From NCBI RefSeq assembly GCF_001484605.1, contig NZ_CP013747.1, positions 1,364,001-1,428,000 on the forward strand: DNA of 64,000 bases, in the 5' to 3' direction. This document shows, in pieces, positions 36,001 through 43,661 of this stretch; the stretch's first letter is position 1; the number at the start of each line of letters is the position of its first letter. A program made the position numbers and the translations under genes. The notes under the pieces are model-generated. The model saw only the letters and a program-made list of their open reading frames with translations. It did no database searches and had not been told where the DNA came from. The stretch is from Pseudarthrobacter sulfonivorans. GTDB lineage: Bacteria > Actinomycetota > Actinomycetes > Actinomycetales > Micrococcaceae.

Positions 36001-36058
36001 TCCGCTCGCGGACAAACCGGTCCAGGCGGACTTCGGTGATCCGGCGGTCGTCATGCAA
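33023..36058 (-). CDS. Alpha-mannosidase, glycoside hydrolase family 38
   Basis: A 1011-residue cytosolic enzyme that removes alpha-mannosyl residues. The GH38 catalytic domain shows GHAHIDSAWLWPVRET with metal-binding His and Asp, PDSFGYSAALPQI with the nucleophile Asp, and SDTNMPGGEAMARQF. The C-terminal half has the beta-sandwich domains of the family (YVLDNGIIRAVLD onward). The chosen start is TTG at 36058 with AGAGGG seven bases upstream; upstream codons lack support. There is no signal peptide. A palindrome CTACC-AGCC-GGTAG at 36131-36144 could be its operator. Confidence 0.94.
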   Translation of the reverse strand: MHDDRRITEVRLDRFVRERIIPAVYARTVPLNLSSWDAPGEPVSVMEALRNHFTPQEHGAAWGQPWGTKWLRLQGDVPEAWGTGPDTAVEIVVDLGFINEAPGFQCEGIAWRPDGTIIKAISPRNQYIPLKLLGSGISVDFYVEAAANPDMAQGWTFAATPYGDKETAGTAPQYRLGRIAIAELNQTVWELQQDIWTLAGLMHELPPEQPRRHEILRALERMMDQMDPDDVPGTAAAGRATLAEALSRPAYASAHQLVATGHAHIDSAWLWPVRETIRKCARTFSNVVALMDEDPGFVFSCSSAQQLAWMKEFYPELFGRIREKVKAGQFVPVGGMWVESDTNMPGGEAMARQFIEGKNFFLDEFGVECREAWLPDSFGYSAALPQIVKAAGSRWFLTQKISWNQVNRMPHHTFNWEGIDGTRLFTHFPPVDTYNAELSGRELAHAERNFRDHGRGNTSLVPFGYGDGGGGPTREMLAAASRTADLEGSPKVRVGSAESFFAQAEREYSSLPVWVGEMYLELHRGTYTSQAQTKRGNRRSEHLLREAELWCATAAVRGAGSFEYPAAELKRLWRLVLLQQFHDILPGSSIAWVHQDAERNYAAISVSLETLIGQAAAVLLGEGSRTFLLNAAPHTRNGVPALAAAELSPTGQPVQATALDGGYVLDNGIIRAVLDADGLIASLTDYATGREAIAPGARGNLLELHRDTPNEWDAWDIDEFYRRNVTALTAAQAIRVEHAGTSAVVVVERVAGTSPLTQRITLDAGSGSLTITTTVEWQESEKLLKLGFPLDVRADRSASETQFGHVFRPTHVNTSWEAAKFEICAHRWIHVAEPGYGVAISNGATYGHDVTRSVRDSDGGTTTSVRLSLLRAPKFPDPTADRGHQELTVTIRPGAGIADAVEEGYRTNLAPRLVKGARGVEPLFFVDNPALVIEAVKLAEDGSGDVVVRLYESLGQRSAGVLTANFPVTAILATDLLERATDAPGVNTAAAEQSVELSLRPFQLVTLRFAR

Positions 36059-36195
36059 TGTAAACCCTCTTAGGTGCTTGAACTGGAGTACTCGAATCCG
36101 GACCAAACGCGTCCAATCGATGGATAAAATCTACCGGCTGGTAGCTCAATAGCCAAGCGTCACCGGAAATGTTCGCCGAAGGTGCTGGCGCCGTT

Positions 36196-37131
36196 TTATC
36201 CCGGCGCGTTCGCGCTTAACTCGGCCGCGTCCTCCCCGGGAACCGGCTCAGGAACCGGCGCGGGAACCTCCGCGGCGGGCAGCGTAATCCTGCCCTGTCC
36301 GGCGTAAATATTCAGGCTGGTGCCCCGGCTGAATCCTGCCAGGGTCATGCCGCTGGCCTCCGCCAGTTCCACAGCAAGGCTCGAGGGCGCACTCACCGCC
36401 GCCAGTACGGGAATGCCCGCCAACGCTGCCTTCTGGACGAGTTCAAACGATGCGCGGCCCGAGACCTGCAGGACCAGCCCGGTTAGCGGAAGCAACCGCT
36501 CCCGCAGGGCCCAGCCCACTACCTTGTCCACGGCGTTGTGGCGCCCCACATCCTCGCGCAGGCACAAAAGCTGCACGCCGCCGTCGTCCGTTATACGGAA
36601 GAGGCCCGCGGCGTGCACTCCGCCGGTGACGTCAAAAACGTCCTGCGCTTCGCGGAGCCGCCCGGGCAGGGATGCCAGCACGTGGGCGGGCACGGTCAAT
36701 GGATCCGCCGCCGGGCTGAAATGGGAGGACTTGCGCACTGCCTCGATCGAGTCCGTGCCGCAGATACCGCAGGAGCTGGACGTGAAGACGTTCCGACCCT
36801 TGGCAGGGAGTTCGACGTCGGGCCGCAGCTGGGCTTCCACCACATTGAACGTCTGGACGCCGTCTTCGTCCTCGCCGGCGCAGAACCGCAACGACACCAG
36901 CTGCTCCGGAGCCCAGATGATCCCCTCGGACACCAGGAAGCCGGCCACCAGGTCAAAGTCGTCCCCGGGCGTCCGCATGGTCACCGAGAATGACAGTGCA
37001 CCGATCCGGATTTCCAGCGGCTCTTCGACGGCGAGGACGTCCTCGCGGTGGCGGACCGGGAACTCAAGGGCATTGGGCGAGCCATCCAAAACATACTTGT
37101 GCACCTTGCGGCGCTGCGTCACGCGCCCCAT
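36196..37131 (-). CDS. fdhD: FdhD, sulfur carrier for formate dehydrogenase
   Basis: A 311-residue protein that transfers sulfur from a desulfurase to the molybdenum cofactor of formate dehydrogenase. The CxxC pair Cys121/Cys124 lies in TSSSCGICGTDS. Other family segments are EEPLEIRIG, TPGDDFDLVAGFLVSEGI and LCLREDVGRHNAVDKVVG. A Pro/Glu-rich tail of about 20 residues follows the usual end. It lies next to moeA and mobA, so this is a Mo-cofactor locus; the formate dehydrogenase itself is outside the window. Confidence 0.95.
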   Translation of the reverse strand: MGRVTQRRKVHKYVLDGSPNALEFPVRHREDVLAVEEPLEIRIGALSFSVTMRTPGDDFDLVAGFLVSEGIIWAPEQLVSLRFCAGEDEDGVQTFNVVEAQLRPDVELPAKGRNVFTSSSCGICGTDSIEAVRKSSHFSPAADPLTVPAHVLASLPGRLREAQDVFDVTGGVHAAGLFRITDDGGVQLLCLREDVGRHNAVDKVVGWALRERLLPLTGLVLQVSGRASFELVQKAALAGIPVLAAVSAPSSLAVELAEASGMTLAGFSRGTSLNIYAGQGRITLPAAEVPAPVPEPVPGEDAAELSANAPG

Positions 37132-37257
37132 CAGCGAACCGCCAGACTGTCTTGAAGGGCCCCGTGGACGTTCCGGACCTGCCGGCTGGCGCTGTTCATA
37201 GGTCCATCATTGCACCACTGGCCGGGCTGTGGCGTACGTGGTTCCGCAGCACGGCGC

Positions 37258-38694
37258 CTACCCCAGCAGGGCACTCCAGTCCACCGGACCGGCGGGCTTC
37301 GCAGCGTCCTTGCCAGCTGCCCGGGTGGCCGGCTTAGCGGCGGGCCGGCCCTTGGGCTTGGTACCCGGCTGCGCGGGCGCGGGCACCGGCGGCCCCCACG
37401 GCAAAGCGAACGCCGGGACTGGTTCGCCCAGCTGCACGCCATGCGGCGGAACAACCATCACACCGTGCGCCGACGCCAGTCCGCGCATCATCCCGGGACC
37501 AGTGTGCTTGGCCGGTGAAGCCATCCCGTACAGAAGCCGGAAGGGCATCAGCCTGGTCCGGCCCGGCTCAGGCTCGATGGTGGTCCCGCACGGGACCTCC
37601 TGCACCGGCGGCATGGTGCCGTGGCCCAGCGCCGCCAGCAGCGGTTCGCCCACCGTGGACAGTGCCATCATGGCGGCCAGCGGGTTTCCGGGGAGCCCCA
37701 GGACAAAGCGACCGTCGGGGAGCTCGGCCAGGACAGCCGGATGGCCGGGGCGCATGGCGATGCCGTCGATAACCAGCCGCCCGCCCAGTTCCGCCACAGC
37801 CCGGCGGAGGTGGTCGGTGTCCGAGACGCCAGTACCGCCGGTGGTGATCACGACGTCGGCAGGCAGCGCGGAGGGGTCCGGCACCTCAGGCGGGAGGTCG
37901 GCCAAGCCGTCCAGCCACTCAGCGTAGGAATCGCCGATCCGCTCCTGGCCGCCGTTAATACCGCCGAGCATTTCCACAACGGCCGCGAGCTGCGGACCGA
38001 AGGTGTCCCGGACCTGTCCCGGAACCGGCAGCCCCTGGGACACAACTTCGGAGCCGGTCAGCAGTAGTTTGACGACGGGCTTTCCCTGGACGAGCAGGTC
38101 ATCGTGCCCGGCAAGCGCCGCTACCGCCAGATGGGCCGGGTTCAGCGTTACACCGGCCTTGACCAGCACCTCCCCCGCTGCCGCTTCCTCGCCGGCGCTG
38201 CGGATGTGCTGGCCGTTCCCGGGTTCGCCGGGGCGGGCGGTGCCGCCGGTCATCAGGAGCGGCAGGCCGTCGTCGTCCGTTCCAAGCACGGCACTTTCGC
38301 TGCGCAGGACCGCTTTGGCGCCTTGCGGGATCAGTCCGCCGGTGACAATGGGGCTGCCCTGGTGGGGTGCCAGCCGCTGGCCGGCTTCCGCAACGATCCA
38401 CGGACCGCTGCCGTTGACGGCCCATCCGTCCATCGCAGACGACGCGTAGTGCGGCATGTCGTGCAAAGCGGTGATGTCTTCGGCCAGGACCCTGCCCAGC
38501 GCCTGGTTAAGGGGAACCCGGCCCGGCGGAATCGGCGTGGCGATGTCAAAGGCGGCCTTGCGCGCCTCGTCCCAGGTGTGGGCAAGGTGCTTTGCCGGGG
38601 CTGTCTGCTGCTCGGGATTTTCGGATACGTCGCCGGGGGCGGCGGTCACTGAACGGGAGTCATTCGACGGGGGTCCCGGCGGATTCCGAGTCAT
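37258..38694 (-). CDS. moeA: Molybdopterin molybdenumtransferase MoeA
   Basis: Inserts molybdate into adenylylated molybdopterin. The 478-residue protein shows LGRVLAEDITALHDMPHYASSAMDGWAVN (domain I/II), LLTGSEVVSQGLPV, the MoCF-like VVITTGGTGVSDTDHLRRAV and the substrate-site segment LGLPGNPLAAMMALSTVGEPLLAAL. Two oddities: about 25 acidic/Pro residues at the N-terminus, and a 50-residue C-terminal tail rich in Pro, Ala and Lys. ATG 38694 overlaps the end of the DUF6457 gene by 35 bases; GTG 38718 is an alternative start. Confidence 0.94.
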   Translation of the reverse strand: MTRNPPGPPSNDSRSVTAAPGDVSENPEQQTAPAKHLAHTWDEARKAAFDIATPIPPGRVPLNQALGRVLAEDITALHDMPHYASSAMDGWAVNGSGPWIVAEAGQRLAPHQGSPIVTGGLIPQGAKAVLRSESAVLGTDDDGLPLLMTGGTARPGEPGNGQHIRSAGEEAAAGEVLVKAGVTLNPAHLAVAALAGHDDLLVQGKPVVKLLLTGSEVVSQGLPVPGQVRDTFGPQLAAVVEMLGGINGGQERIGDSYAEWLDGLADLPPEVPDPSALPADVVITTGGTGVSDTDHLRRAVAELGGRLVIDGIAMRPGHPAVLAELPDGRFVLGLPGNPLAAMMALSTVGEPLLAALGHGTMPPVQEVPCGTTIEPEPGRTRLMPFRLLYGMASPAKHTGPGMMRGLASAHGVMVVPPHGVQLGEPVPAFALPWGPPVPAPAQPGTKPKGRPAAKPATRAAGKDAAKPAGPVDWSALLG

Positions 38695-38953
38695 AGTCAG
38701 CAGCCAGGGTGCGGGCACGGTCCATGGCAGCGGTCATGGCGGCGGCGTTGGTGGCCTGCCCTGCTCCGGCAGCCAGGCCGGCGGCGAAGCCGGCAATAAA
38801 GGTGGTGAGCGGGGCGGCGGGGCGGACCACTGAGTGGGCTGCCACGCCGGCCAGCGACAGGATTGTGTTGACGTCGATCTGGACGTCCTCCAGTTCATAC
38901 GCCTGGAGCAAGGACCTGCACCATTCTTCCAGCGTCTCTTCCTGGCTCTTCAC
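38660..38953 (-). CDS. DUF6457 protein of the molybdenum-cofactor cluster
   Basis: A 97-residue, mostly helical protein: EEWCRSLLQAYELEDVQIDVNTILSLAGVAAHSVVRPAAPLTTFIAGFAAGLAAG. This matches the DUF6457 pattern I recall next to mobA in actinobacteria. Its start overlaps the mobA stop by four bases and its end overlaps moeA, so it is cotranslated with both. A helper role in cofactor synthesis is inference from position. Confidence 0.82.
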   Translation of the reverse strand: MKSQEETLEEWCRSLLQAYELEDVQIDVNTILSLAGVAAHSVVRPAAPLTTFIAGFAAGLAAGAGQATNAAAMTAAMDRARTLAADYDSESAGTPVE

Positions 38954-39660
38954 GCTCTGCCTCCCAAATCGTCTGCGGCAGTGTTGCCCCGGAGCCCGGT
39001 TATGGGATCCGGACCGGCCACTCCAAGTGCGGCGGCATCGTCCCAGGTGTCCACGTCTGCCGTGGAGCCGGCCGGAACGGCGACAAGCTGCACGTCCAGA
39101 CTAGCAAGGAGTGCCCTCACCGAACCGTTGATTAAGCGTCCTGTGCTTTCCAGTTCCGCCACGGAACGTTGTAGCGCGGCCGTGCTATAAAAACCGACCA
39201 ACGGCTGACGGCGGCCATCCTCCGAGACGGCCACCACGCCGTCCGGTCCCAAGCCCGCGGGCGCTCCGGCGGAGGGTCCTCGCGCACGCAAAGTAGCCTT
39301 CAGCACCGCCACCGCCTGCCCTACGTTGGGCATGTCGCAGGCCAGCACCAGCGTCAGCCCGGGGCGGCTGCCACCCGCAGCGGCCAGGGCCGCGAGCCCG
39401 GCCGCGATGGCGGCCCCCGGTCCGCTAAAGGGGGGTTCTTCGCGGCAGCGGAGAAATCCGGCAGGGATTTCGCCGGCCGGCACCTCCCCGGTGTCCGGAC
39501 CAACCACGACGGCGGCCCGGGCTCCCCTCGCAGCGGCGGCGGAGCGGCGCAACAGGGAGTCGCCGTCGTACGTCAGACTCTGCTTGGGCACGCCACCGAG
39601 CCGCGACGAACGGCCGCCGGCGAGGATGACGGCATCGAAGTCGAGGGGGTCAGCGTCCAC
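38950..39660 (-). CDS. mobA: Molybdenum cofactor guanylyltransferase (MobA-like)
   Basis: A 236-residue nucleotidyltransferase that should attach GMP (or CMP, if MocA-like) to molybdopterin. The N-terminal nucleotide-binding signature LAGGRSSRLGGVPKQ, the FSGPGAAIAAGLAAL segment and the metal-binding ACDMPNV are present. It is the first gene of the mobA-DUF6457-moeA run. Guanylyl versus cytidylyl specificity cannot be decided by eye. Confidence 0.88.
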   Translation of the reverse strand: MDADPLDFDAVILAGGRSSRLGGVPKQSLTYDGDSLLRRSAAAARGARAAVVVGPDTGEVPAGEIPAGFLRCREEPPFSGPGAAIAAGLAALAAAGGSRPGLTLVLACDMPNVGQAVAVLKATLRARGPSAGAPAGLGPDGVVAVSEDGRRQPLVGFYSTAALQRSVAELESTGRLINGSVRALLASLDVQLVAVPAGSTADVDTWDDAAALGVAGPDPITGLRGNTAADDLGGRA

Positions 39661-39737
39661 CCTCCCAGCTTAACCGCGCGGGCTGGAATACTGCGCCGGG
39701 CTGGAACTACCGTGCGGACCGGAACAAGGCGGCCCGC

Positions 39738-40238
39738 TCAGGCGGCCCGTTCGGGCAGCAGGAACGGATCCCAGGCCGGAGTGGGCTTCTCAAGTTCTTT
39801 GATCTGCCAGATAGTGCCATGCGGCGGTTCCGGATCAAACCTCAGCTTCCAGCCCATTTCAGCCGGCGTGTGGTCACCCTTGGTGTTGTTGCACCGGAGG
39901 CACGCGGCCACCAGGTTCTCCCAGGAGTCGGCGCCGCCACGTGATTTGGGCTGCACATGGTCGATGGTGTGGGCACCTTTGCCGCAATACGCGCAGCGGT
40001 GGCCGTCCCGCCGCAGGACTCCGCGGCGGCTGACTGCGGTGCCCTGGTTGTATCTGGGGCGGATGTAGCGGTTCAGGAGAATCACGGACGGTCGGCCCAG
40101 GATCTCCTGCGGTCCCACCACAGGATCATCGCCCTCGGCAATGACACTGGCCTTGCCCGTGAGCACAAGCACCAGCGCCCGGCGGAAGGTGACTACCGCC
40201 AGCGGTTCATATCCAGCATTCAGAACGAGAGTGCGCAT
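39738..40238 (-). CDS. HNH endonuclease-family protein
   Basis: A 166-residue protein with a complete HNH/McrA-type zinc-bound nuclease motif: CAYCGKGAHTIDHVQPKSRGG followed by ENLVAACLRCNNTKGDHTP. The N-terminal half (RTLVLNAGYEPLAVVTFRRAL) is the conserved companion domain of a widespread actinobacterial HNH family. ATG 40238 follows AGAGGT. Function in the cell is unknown; the absence of methylase or phage genes argues against restriction. Confidence 0.88.
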   Translation of the reverse strand: MRTLVLNAGYEPLAVVTFRRALVLVLTGKASVIAEGDDPVVGPQEILGRPSVILLNRYIRPRYNQGTAVSRRGVLRRDGHRCAYCGKGAHTIDHVQPKSRGGADSWENLVAACLRCNNTKGDHTPAEMGWKLRFDPEPPHGTIWQIKELEKPTPAWDPFLLPERAA

Positions 40239-40428
40239 GCACGTACCTCTTTGTGGCCGCACCCGTCAGGGGCACGAGGGCCGGCTGCCCCCGGCATGTC
40301 CGGGCTATGGATCGACACCACAAGAGTAAACAAAGAATCCCGGGATCAGCTAATCGCAGAAGCGGCCGCCGTCACGTGTCGGATTCGTGCACCTCACCGG
40401 AGCAGGGCAGCAGGCAGCAGACAGCAAA

Positions 40429-40454
40429 GGACCCCCGCCGTGTGGCGGGGGTCC
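40429..40454 (-). terminator. Terminator after the NlpC/P60-type gene
   Basis: An 11-base GC-rich stem (GGACCCCCGCC at 40429-40439, GGCGGGGGTCC at 40444-40454) with a GTGT loop, followed on the minus strand by TTT. It is 20 bases past the stop codon at 40475. Confidence 0.8.
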
Positions 40455-40474
40455 CTTGAAGGCTGAATCAGCTG

Positions 40475-41221
40475 CTAGGACACGCGGATGAAGACCGGTC
40501 CCGAGCCAACGTTGGCGCTGAAAACAACGGTCTGGTTGCCGTTGTAGCCGCCGTGCACTGCCTGGCCGTTGCCGGCGTATACGGCAATGTGGGCCATGCC
40601 CGCGCCGCCGTCGGCGTAATAGATCAGGTCGCCGGGCTGGGCCTCGGCGGCACTGACGGTCTGACCCAGGGACAGGTACCCCGCGGGCCAGCCGTGGTAG
40701 TTGATGCCCACGGCGGCCAGGGCGTTGGTGACCAGCATGGTGCAGTCCTGGCTGACGCCGAGCTGTGCATAGGCTGCCGACAGGATGGCCTGGCCCTTGC
40801 CGCTGGCGGAGACCGGCGCCTTCGGAGCGGCCGGAGTTGCCGACGCTACCGTGAGGGTGGCCGCGGCCTTGGCCGGAGCCGGAGCTTCAACAACAGGCGC
40901 GGGAGCCTCAACGGGAGCCGGCGTGGTGGTCACTGCGGGCTTCTCGTAGGAGATGGCAATGGTGGAAGCAGCCGAAATGATGGCCGGGGCGGAAACCTCA
41001 GCCTCAAGGTTCGAAGCGGACGCAGCTTCACGCTGGACGCCGGTGTCAGCCGCGTTCGCAGCGATACCACTGGTCAGGACAAGGCCGGAAGCAGCAGCGA
41101 TAACCGCAGCCTGACGGCCCATGCCGCCGGCGTTGTCGCCGACAGCCTTGGCAATGACAGCCAGCGAGTTGGTCTTGGCGACCTCGGCGCGGTGCCGTGC
41201 AACAGTTGCACGTGTAGTCAT
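40475..41221 (-). CDS. Secreted NlpC/P60-type cell-wall hydrolase
   Basis: A 248-residue exported protein. It starts MTTRATVARHRAEVAK; the membrane-spanning export signal is unusually late (QAAVIAAASGLVLTSGIAANAAD, residues 38-60). A Pro/Ala linker (residues 95-145) leads to a compact Cys/His peptidase domain with Cys160 in SQDCTMLV and His in MAHIAVYAGNG. It lacks the usual CSGF motif, so it is a divergent member. ATG 41221 follows GAAAGAGAG. Unlike its two neighbours, it has no riboswitch upstream. Likely a peptidoglycan peptidase. Confidence 0.78.
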   Translation of the reverse strand: MTTRATVARHRAEVAKTNSLAVIAKAVGDNAGGMGRQAAVIAAASGLVLTSGIAANAADTGVQREAASASNLEAEVSAPAIISAASTIAISYEKPAVTTTPAPVEAPAPVVEAPAPAKAAATLTVASATPAAPKAPVSASGKGQAILSAAYAQLGVSQDCTMLVTNALAAVGINYHGWPAGYLSLGQTVSAAEAQPGDLIYYADGGAGMAHIAVYAGNGQAVHGGYNGNQTVVFSANVGSGPVFIRVS

Positions 41222-41392
41222 TAATTTTCTCTCTTTCGTTTTCCTCAGGACCGCGTGGGCAGCCTGAGGGCTTTGGACGCGCCGGCATCTTGGGGGTACG
41301 CCGGCACGCCCCGAACGGGGATTTAGCGAAAAGGTTCCAGCGAAGAACGGCTCCGGCAGCACGGGGCTGCGGGAACTACTGGATTGCAGGAA

Positions 41393-42133
41393 CTACGGGG
41401 CCAGCGTGAAGAAGGATCCGCCGCCCGTGGATGCCACCGAGTGGAGCAGCGTGCCCTGCGACGGGTTCAGTGCGCTGATCATCATGCCGTTGCCGACGTA
41501 AATGCCAACGTGGGCGCCGCCATTCTGCATGACCAGGTCACCGGGGACCGGTGTGGCGGTGGGCCGCATGGCCGTCCAGGCATTGGTGCGGGGAATGCTG
41601 ATGCCGGCCTGGGCGTAGACCCACTGGGTGAAGCCGGAGCAGTCCCAGCCGTTGGGAGTGGTGCCGCCCCAGAGGTAGGGGTGACCGATACCGGTGTAAG
41701 CAAGTGCTGCCAGACCCGAAGCGGCAGCGGAGGAGACAGTGTCAGCGAGCTTGGAGGCCGCGGCCTCGGTTGCGGCAGCACGCTGAGCCCCGGTTTCGGA
41801 GGCCGTGGACTGCGCACGGACCGTCTCAACCTTCGGCGCCGGCGTCGTCTTGATGACGGGGCGTTCGAAGGAAACGGTAGCCGTGGGCGCGGCAGTTACG
41901 GCAAGTGCCGTCTGCGCGGAACCGGACTCGGTAGAGGCGGAAACGCCGGCGGTGGAATCCGCGGCGTTGGCCGGAAGCCCCATGCTCAGGATCAGACCTG
42001 ATGCAGCTGCGATAACAGCAGCCTGGCGACCTACGGTCCCGGCATTGGCACTGACGGCCTTGGACACGGAGCCCAAGGGGTTAGTGCGGACCGGTTGTGC
42101 GCGGTGACGCGCAGAAGTATGGCGTGAAGACAC
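41393..42133 (-). CDS. Secreted NlpC/P60 peptidase (C40), c-di-AMP riboswitch controlled
   Basis: A 246-residue exported D,L-endopeptidase that should cut peptidoglycan stem peptides. The late signal sequence QAAVIAAASGLILSMGLPANAAD closely matches its neighbour at 40475. A linker precedes the catalytic domain: PYLWGGTTPNGWDCSGFTQWVY with Cys165, PVPGDLVMQNGGAHVGIYVG with the His, and a short C-terminal strand. GTG at 42133 has GGGAGAGG eight bases upstream; codons before it belong to the riboswitch. Confidence 0.9.
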   Translation of the reverse strand: MSSRHTSARHRAQPVRTNPLGSVSKAVSANAGTVGRQAAVIAAASGLILSMGLPANAADSTAGVSASTESGSAQTALAVTAAPTATVSFERPVIKTTPAPKVETVRAQSTASETGAQRAAATEAAASKLADTVSSAAASGLAALAYTGIGHPYLWGGTTPNGWDCSGFTQWVYAQAGISIPRTNAWTAMRPTATPVPGDLVMQNGGAHVGIYVGNGMMISALNPSQGTLLHSVASTGGGSFFTLAP

Positions 42134-42152
42134 GAAGGTAGCCTCTCCCAAT

Positions 42153-42325
42153 GCCTGCGAGGTGAGCTGTCGGATTCGGATGGGAGTCACCCGGCCGCGC
42201 TGCTTCACAGTGGAAGCTTTGCGACTTAACCCCAAGGCCTTCAGAATCGAAGACCAAAATTGGTTCCCCCGCCCCTGCCAGACGATGTCATGCGAACGGA
42301 CCTTGAGCGGTGGCAGAGCTAGGCA
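42153..42325 (-). ncRNA. Cyclic di-AMP (ydaO/yuaA-type) riboswitch upstream of the NlpC/P60 gene
   Basis: Read on the minus strand, the conserved ydaO blocks appear in order: CTGGCAGGGGCGGGGGAACC (around 42261-42280), CTTGGGGTTAA (42226-42236) and TCCGAATCCGACAGCTCACC ending in TCGCAGGC (42153-42180). The Shine-Dalgarno follows directly, ten bases further. This class turns off resuscitation and wall-hydrolase genes when c-di-AMP is high. A hairpin GTCAACTT/AAGTTGAC (42340-42360) lies just 5' of it. Confidence 0.9.
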
Positions 42326-42448
42326 ATCCACTCAAGAACGTCAACTTCGGAAAAGTTGACGCGCTTTAGACGTTACAGGAGTTCCGAGCCAATGTCACAT
42401 TCAGGTCACGGCACGTCGCTGCGATTCGAGAGTTGGCCATCATTTGGG

Positions 42449-43273
42449 TCAGAGCCAGCCGGTGGGGTCAACGACTTCGCCATTGACCTGGACCTCGAAG
42501 TGGAGGTGGCAGCCCGTGGACGCGCCCGTGGTGCCGCTGAGGGCAACAACGTCGCCGCGGCTGACTGTCTGGCCTACCTTGACGCTGGCGGAGGAGAGGT
42601 GGTTGTAAGTGGTTTCAAGGCCATTGCCGTGATCCACCACCACGCGGTTGCCGCCGCCGTACTGGTGCCAGCCAACGAAGGTGACGGTACCGCTGGCAGC
42701 AGCCAGGACAGAGGTTCCGCACTGTGCCACGAAGTCCTGGCCACGGTGGAAGTCGCCGGAGCCGCCGGTAATCGGGCTGACTCGGAATCCGAAGGGTGAG
42801 GCCGTAGCCAGCTGGGCGAGCGGCGAGCCGAGGCTTCCGGCAGAGGCAGCGCGGGTAATGGATCCCGCGGACTGGGCACTCAGGAGCTGCTTCAGTTTGC
42901 CGTCGGGATCACCCTGGGTCACCACGGACGAGCGGCTGAAATCAATTTGGGCGGCGGCTTCGGCGGTAACTTCGGGCTGCGGAGCAGCGGAAACGGCCGA
43001 CGCAGCCTGGCCGGGTGCCGGAGTGGCCATCACGGGGCCGGTCACAGGAACCGTCACGGTGAGAGCCAGGCCTGTTGCTGCCAAGGCGATGCCGGCCTTC
43101 TGGCCGAGGCCACTGGCGGCGGCGAAATCCGTCATCTGCCGGAAGGGTCCCCGGCGGCGGCGGGCTTCCCGCTGTGGGTCGCGGGGCCTCTCCGCGCTGA
43201 AATCCTCGGCCACTCTGGGCGCCGAGGCGGGACCCACCGCGCGACGGCGGCCCCTCGAGTATTGCGTGGTCAA
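42449..43273 (-). CDS. Secreted M23 (lysostaphin-type) peptidoglycan endopeptidase
   Basis: A 274-residue exported protein. The N-terminus is Arg-rich (MTTQYSRGRRRAVG) for about 50 residues before the signal segment KAGIALAATGLALTVTVPVTGPVMA. The M23 domain holds the zinc ligands in FHRGQDFVAQCG and the final HLHFEVQVNGEVVDP, plus the NRVVVDHGNGLETTYNHLS strand pair. The start is TTG at 43273 with AGAGAGGAA five bases upstream. The c-di-AMP riboswitch just upstream shows it is part of the wall-remodelling regulon. Confidence 0.92.
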   Translation of the reverse strand: MTTQYSRGRRRAVGPASAPRVAEDFSAERPRDPQREARRRRGPFRQMTDFAAASGLGQKAGIALAATGLALTVTVPVTGPVMATPAPGQAASAVSAAPQPEVTAEAAAQIDFSRSSVVTQGDPDGKLKQLLSAQSAGSITRAASAGSLGSPLAQLATASPFGFRVSPITGGSGDFHRGQDFVAQCGTSVLAAASGTVTFVGWHQYGGGNRVVVDHGNGLETTYNHLSSASVKVGQTVSRGDVVALSGTTGASTGCHLHFEVQVNGEVVDPTGWL

Positions 43274-43292
43274 GAATGTTCCTCTCTGGGTA

Positions 43293-43512
43293 GCCTGCGA
43301 AGTTAGCTGTCGGATTCGGGTCAGAGAGTTCAAAGACCCGGTCCGCCGTGACAAGCACTTGGCGCAGAGATATCCCGTGAGGATCCTTCGCTGGAAGAGG
43401 CTTGCTGCTGACGGACTTAACCCCAAGGCAGTCTTACGACTGCCGGTTGTGGTTCCCCCGCCTCTGCCAGTTGGTGACTGATGCACCTGATCCGCTGGCA
43501 GAGCTCGGCTCC
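43293..43512 (-). ncRNA. Cyclic di-AMP (ydaO/yuaA-type) riboswitch upstream of the M23 gene
   Basis: Conserved blocks on the minus strand: GAGCTCTGCCAGCGG (near 43500), CTGGCAGAGGCGGGGGAACC (around 43451-43470), CTTGGGGTTAA (43417-43427) and CCCGAATCCGACAGCTAACT ending in TCGCAGGC (43293-43320). The 5' TGCCAG and CTGGCA can close a stem. It matches the element at 42153 block for block and is followed by the TTG start 20 bases later. Confidence 0.92.
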
Positions 43513-43549
43513 GGATCAGGTAACGCTTTTGTATCGACGCTGAGTTTCA

Positions 43550-43579
43550 ACTATAGGTGATTAACTTGGACAGTAACAA
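43550..43579 (-). promoter_or_regulatory. Promoter of the riboswitch-M23 transcript
   Basis: On the minus strand a -35 TTGTTA (43574-43579) and a -10 TATAGT (43550-43555) are 18 bases apart, placing the transcript start near 43543, about 30 bases before the riboswitch. The rest of the gap to the DtxR-family gene (43580-43661) shows nothing else except a palindrome CCGTCAGCTGACGG at 43659-43672. Confidence 0.5.
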
Positions 43580-43661
43580 TTCCGTTATCTTTGCGGAACG
43601 TTGCGCCGCTGCGCTATGGCACGACCCCACGCGCGGCCCCACGCGGCGGACCGTCTTCCCG

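Noticed and set aside
39738..40238. HNH protein as part of a restriction or phage system
   Set aside because: No methylase, specificity subunit or phage genes around it, and it resembles a widespread chromosomal family.
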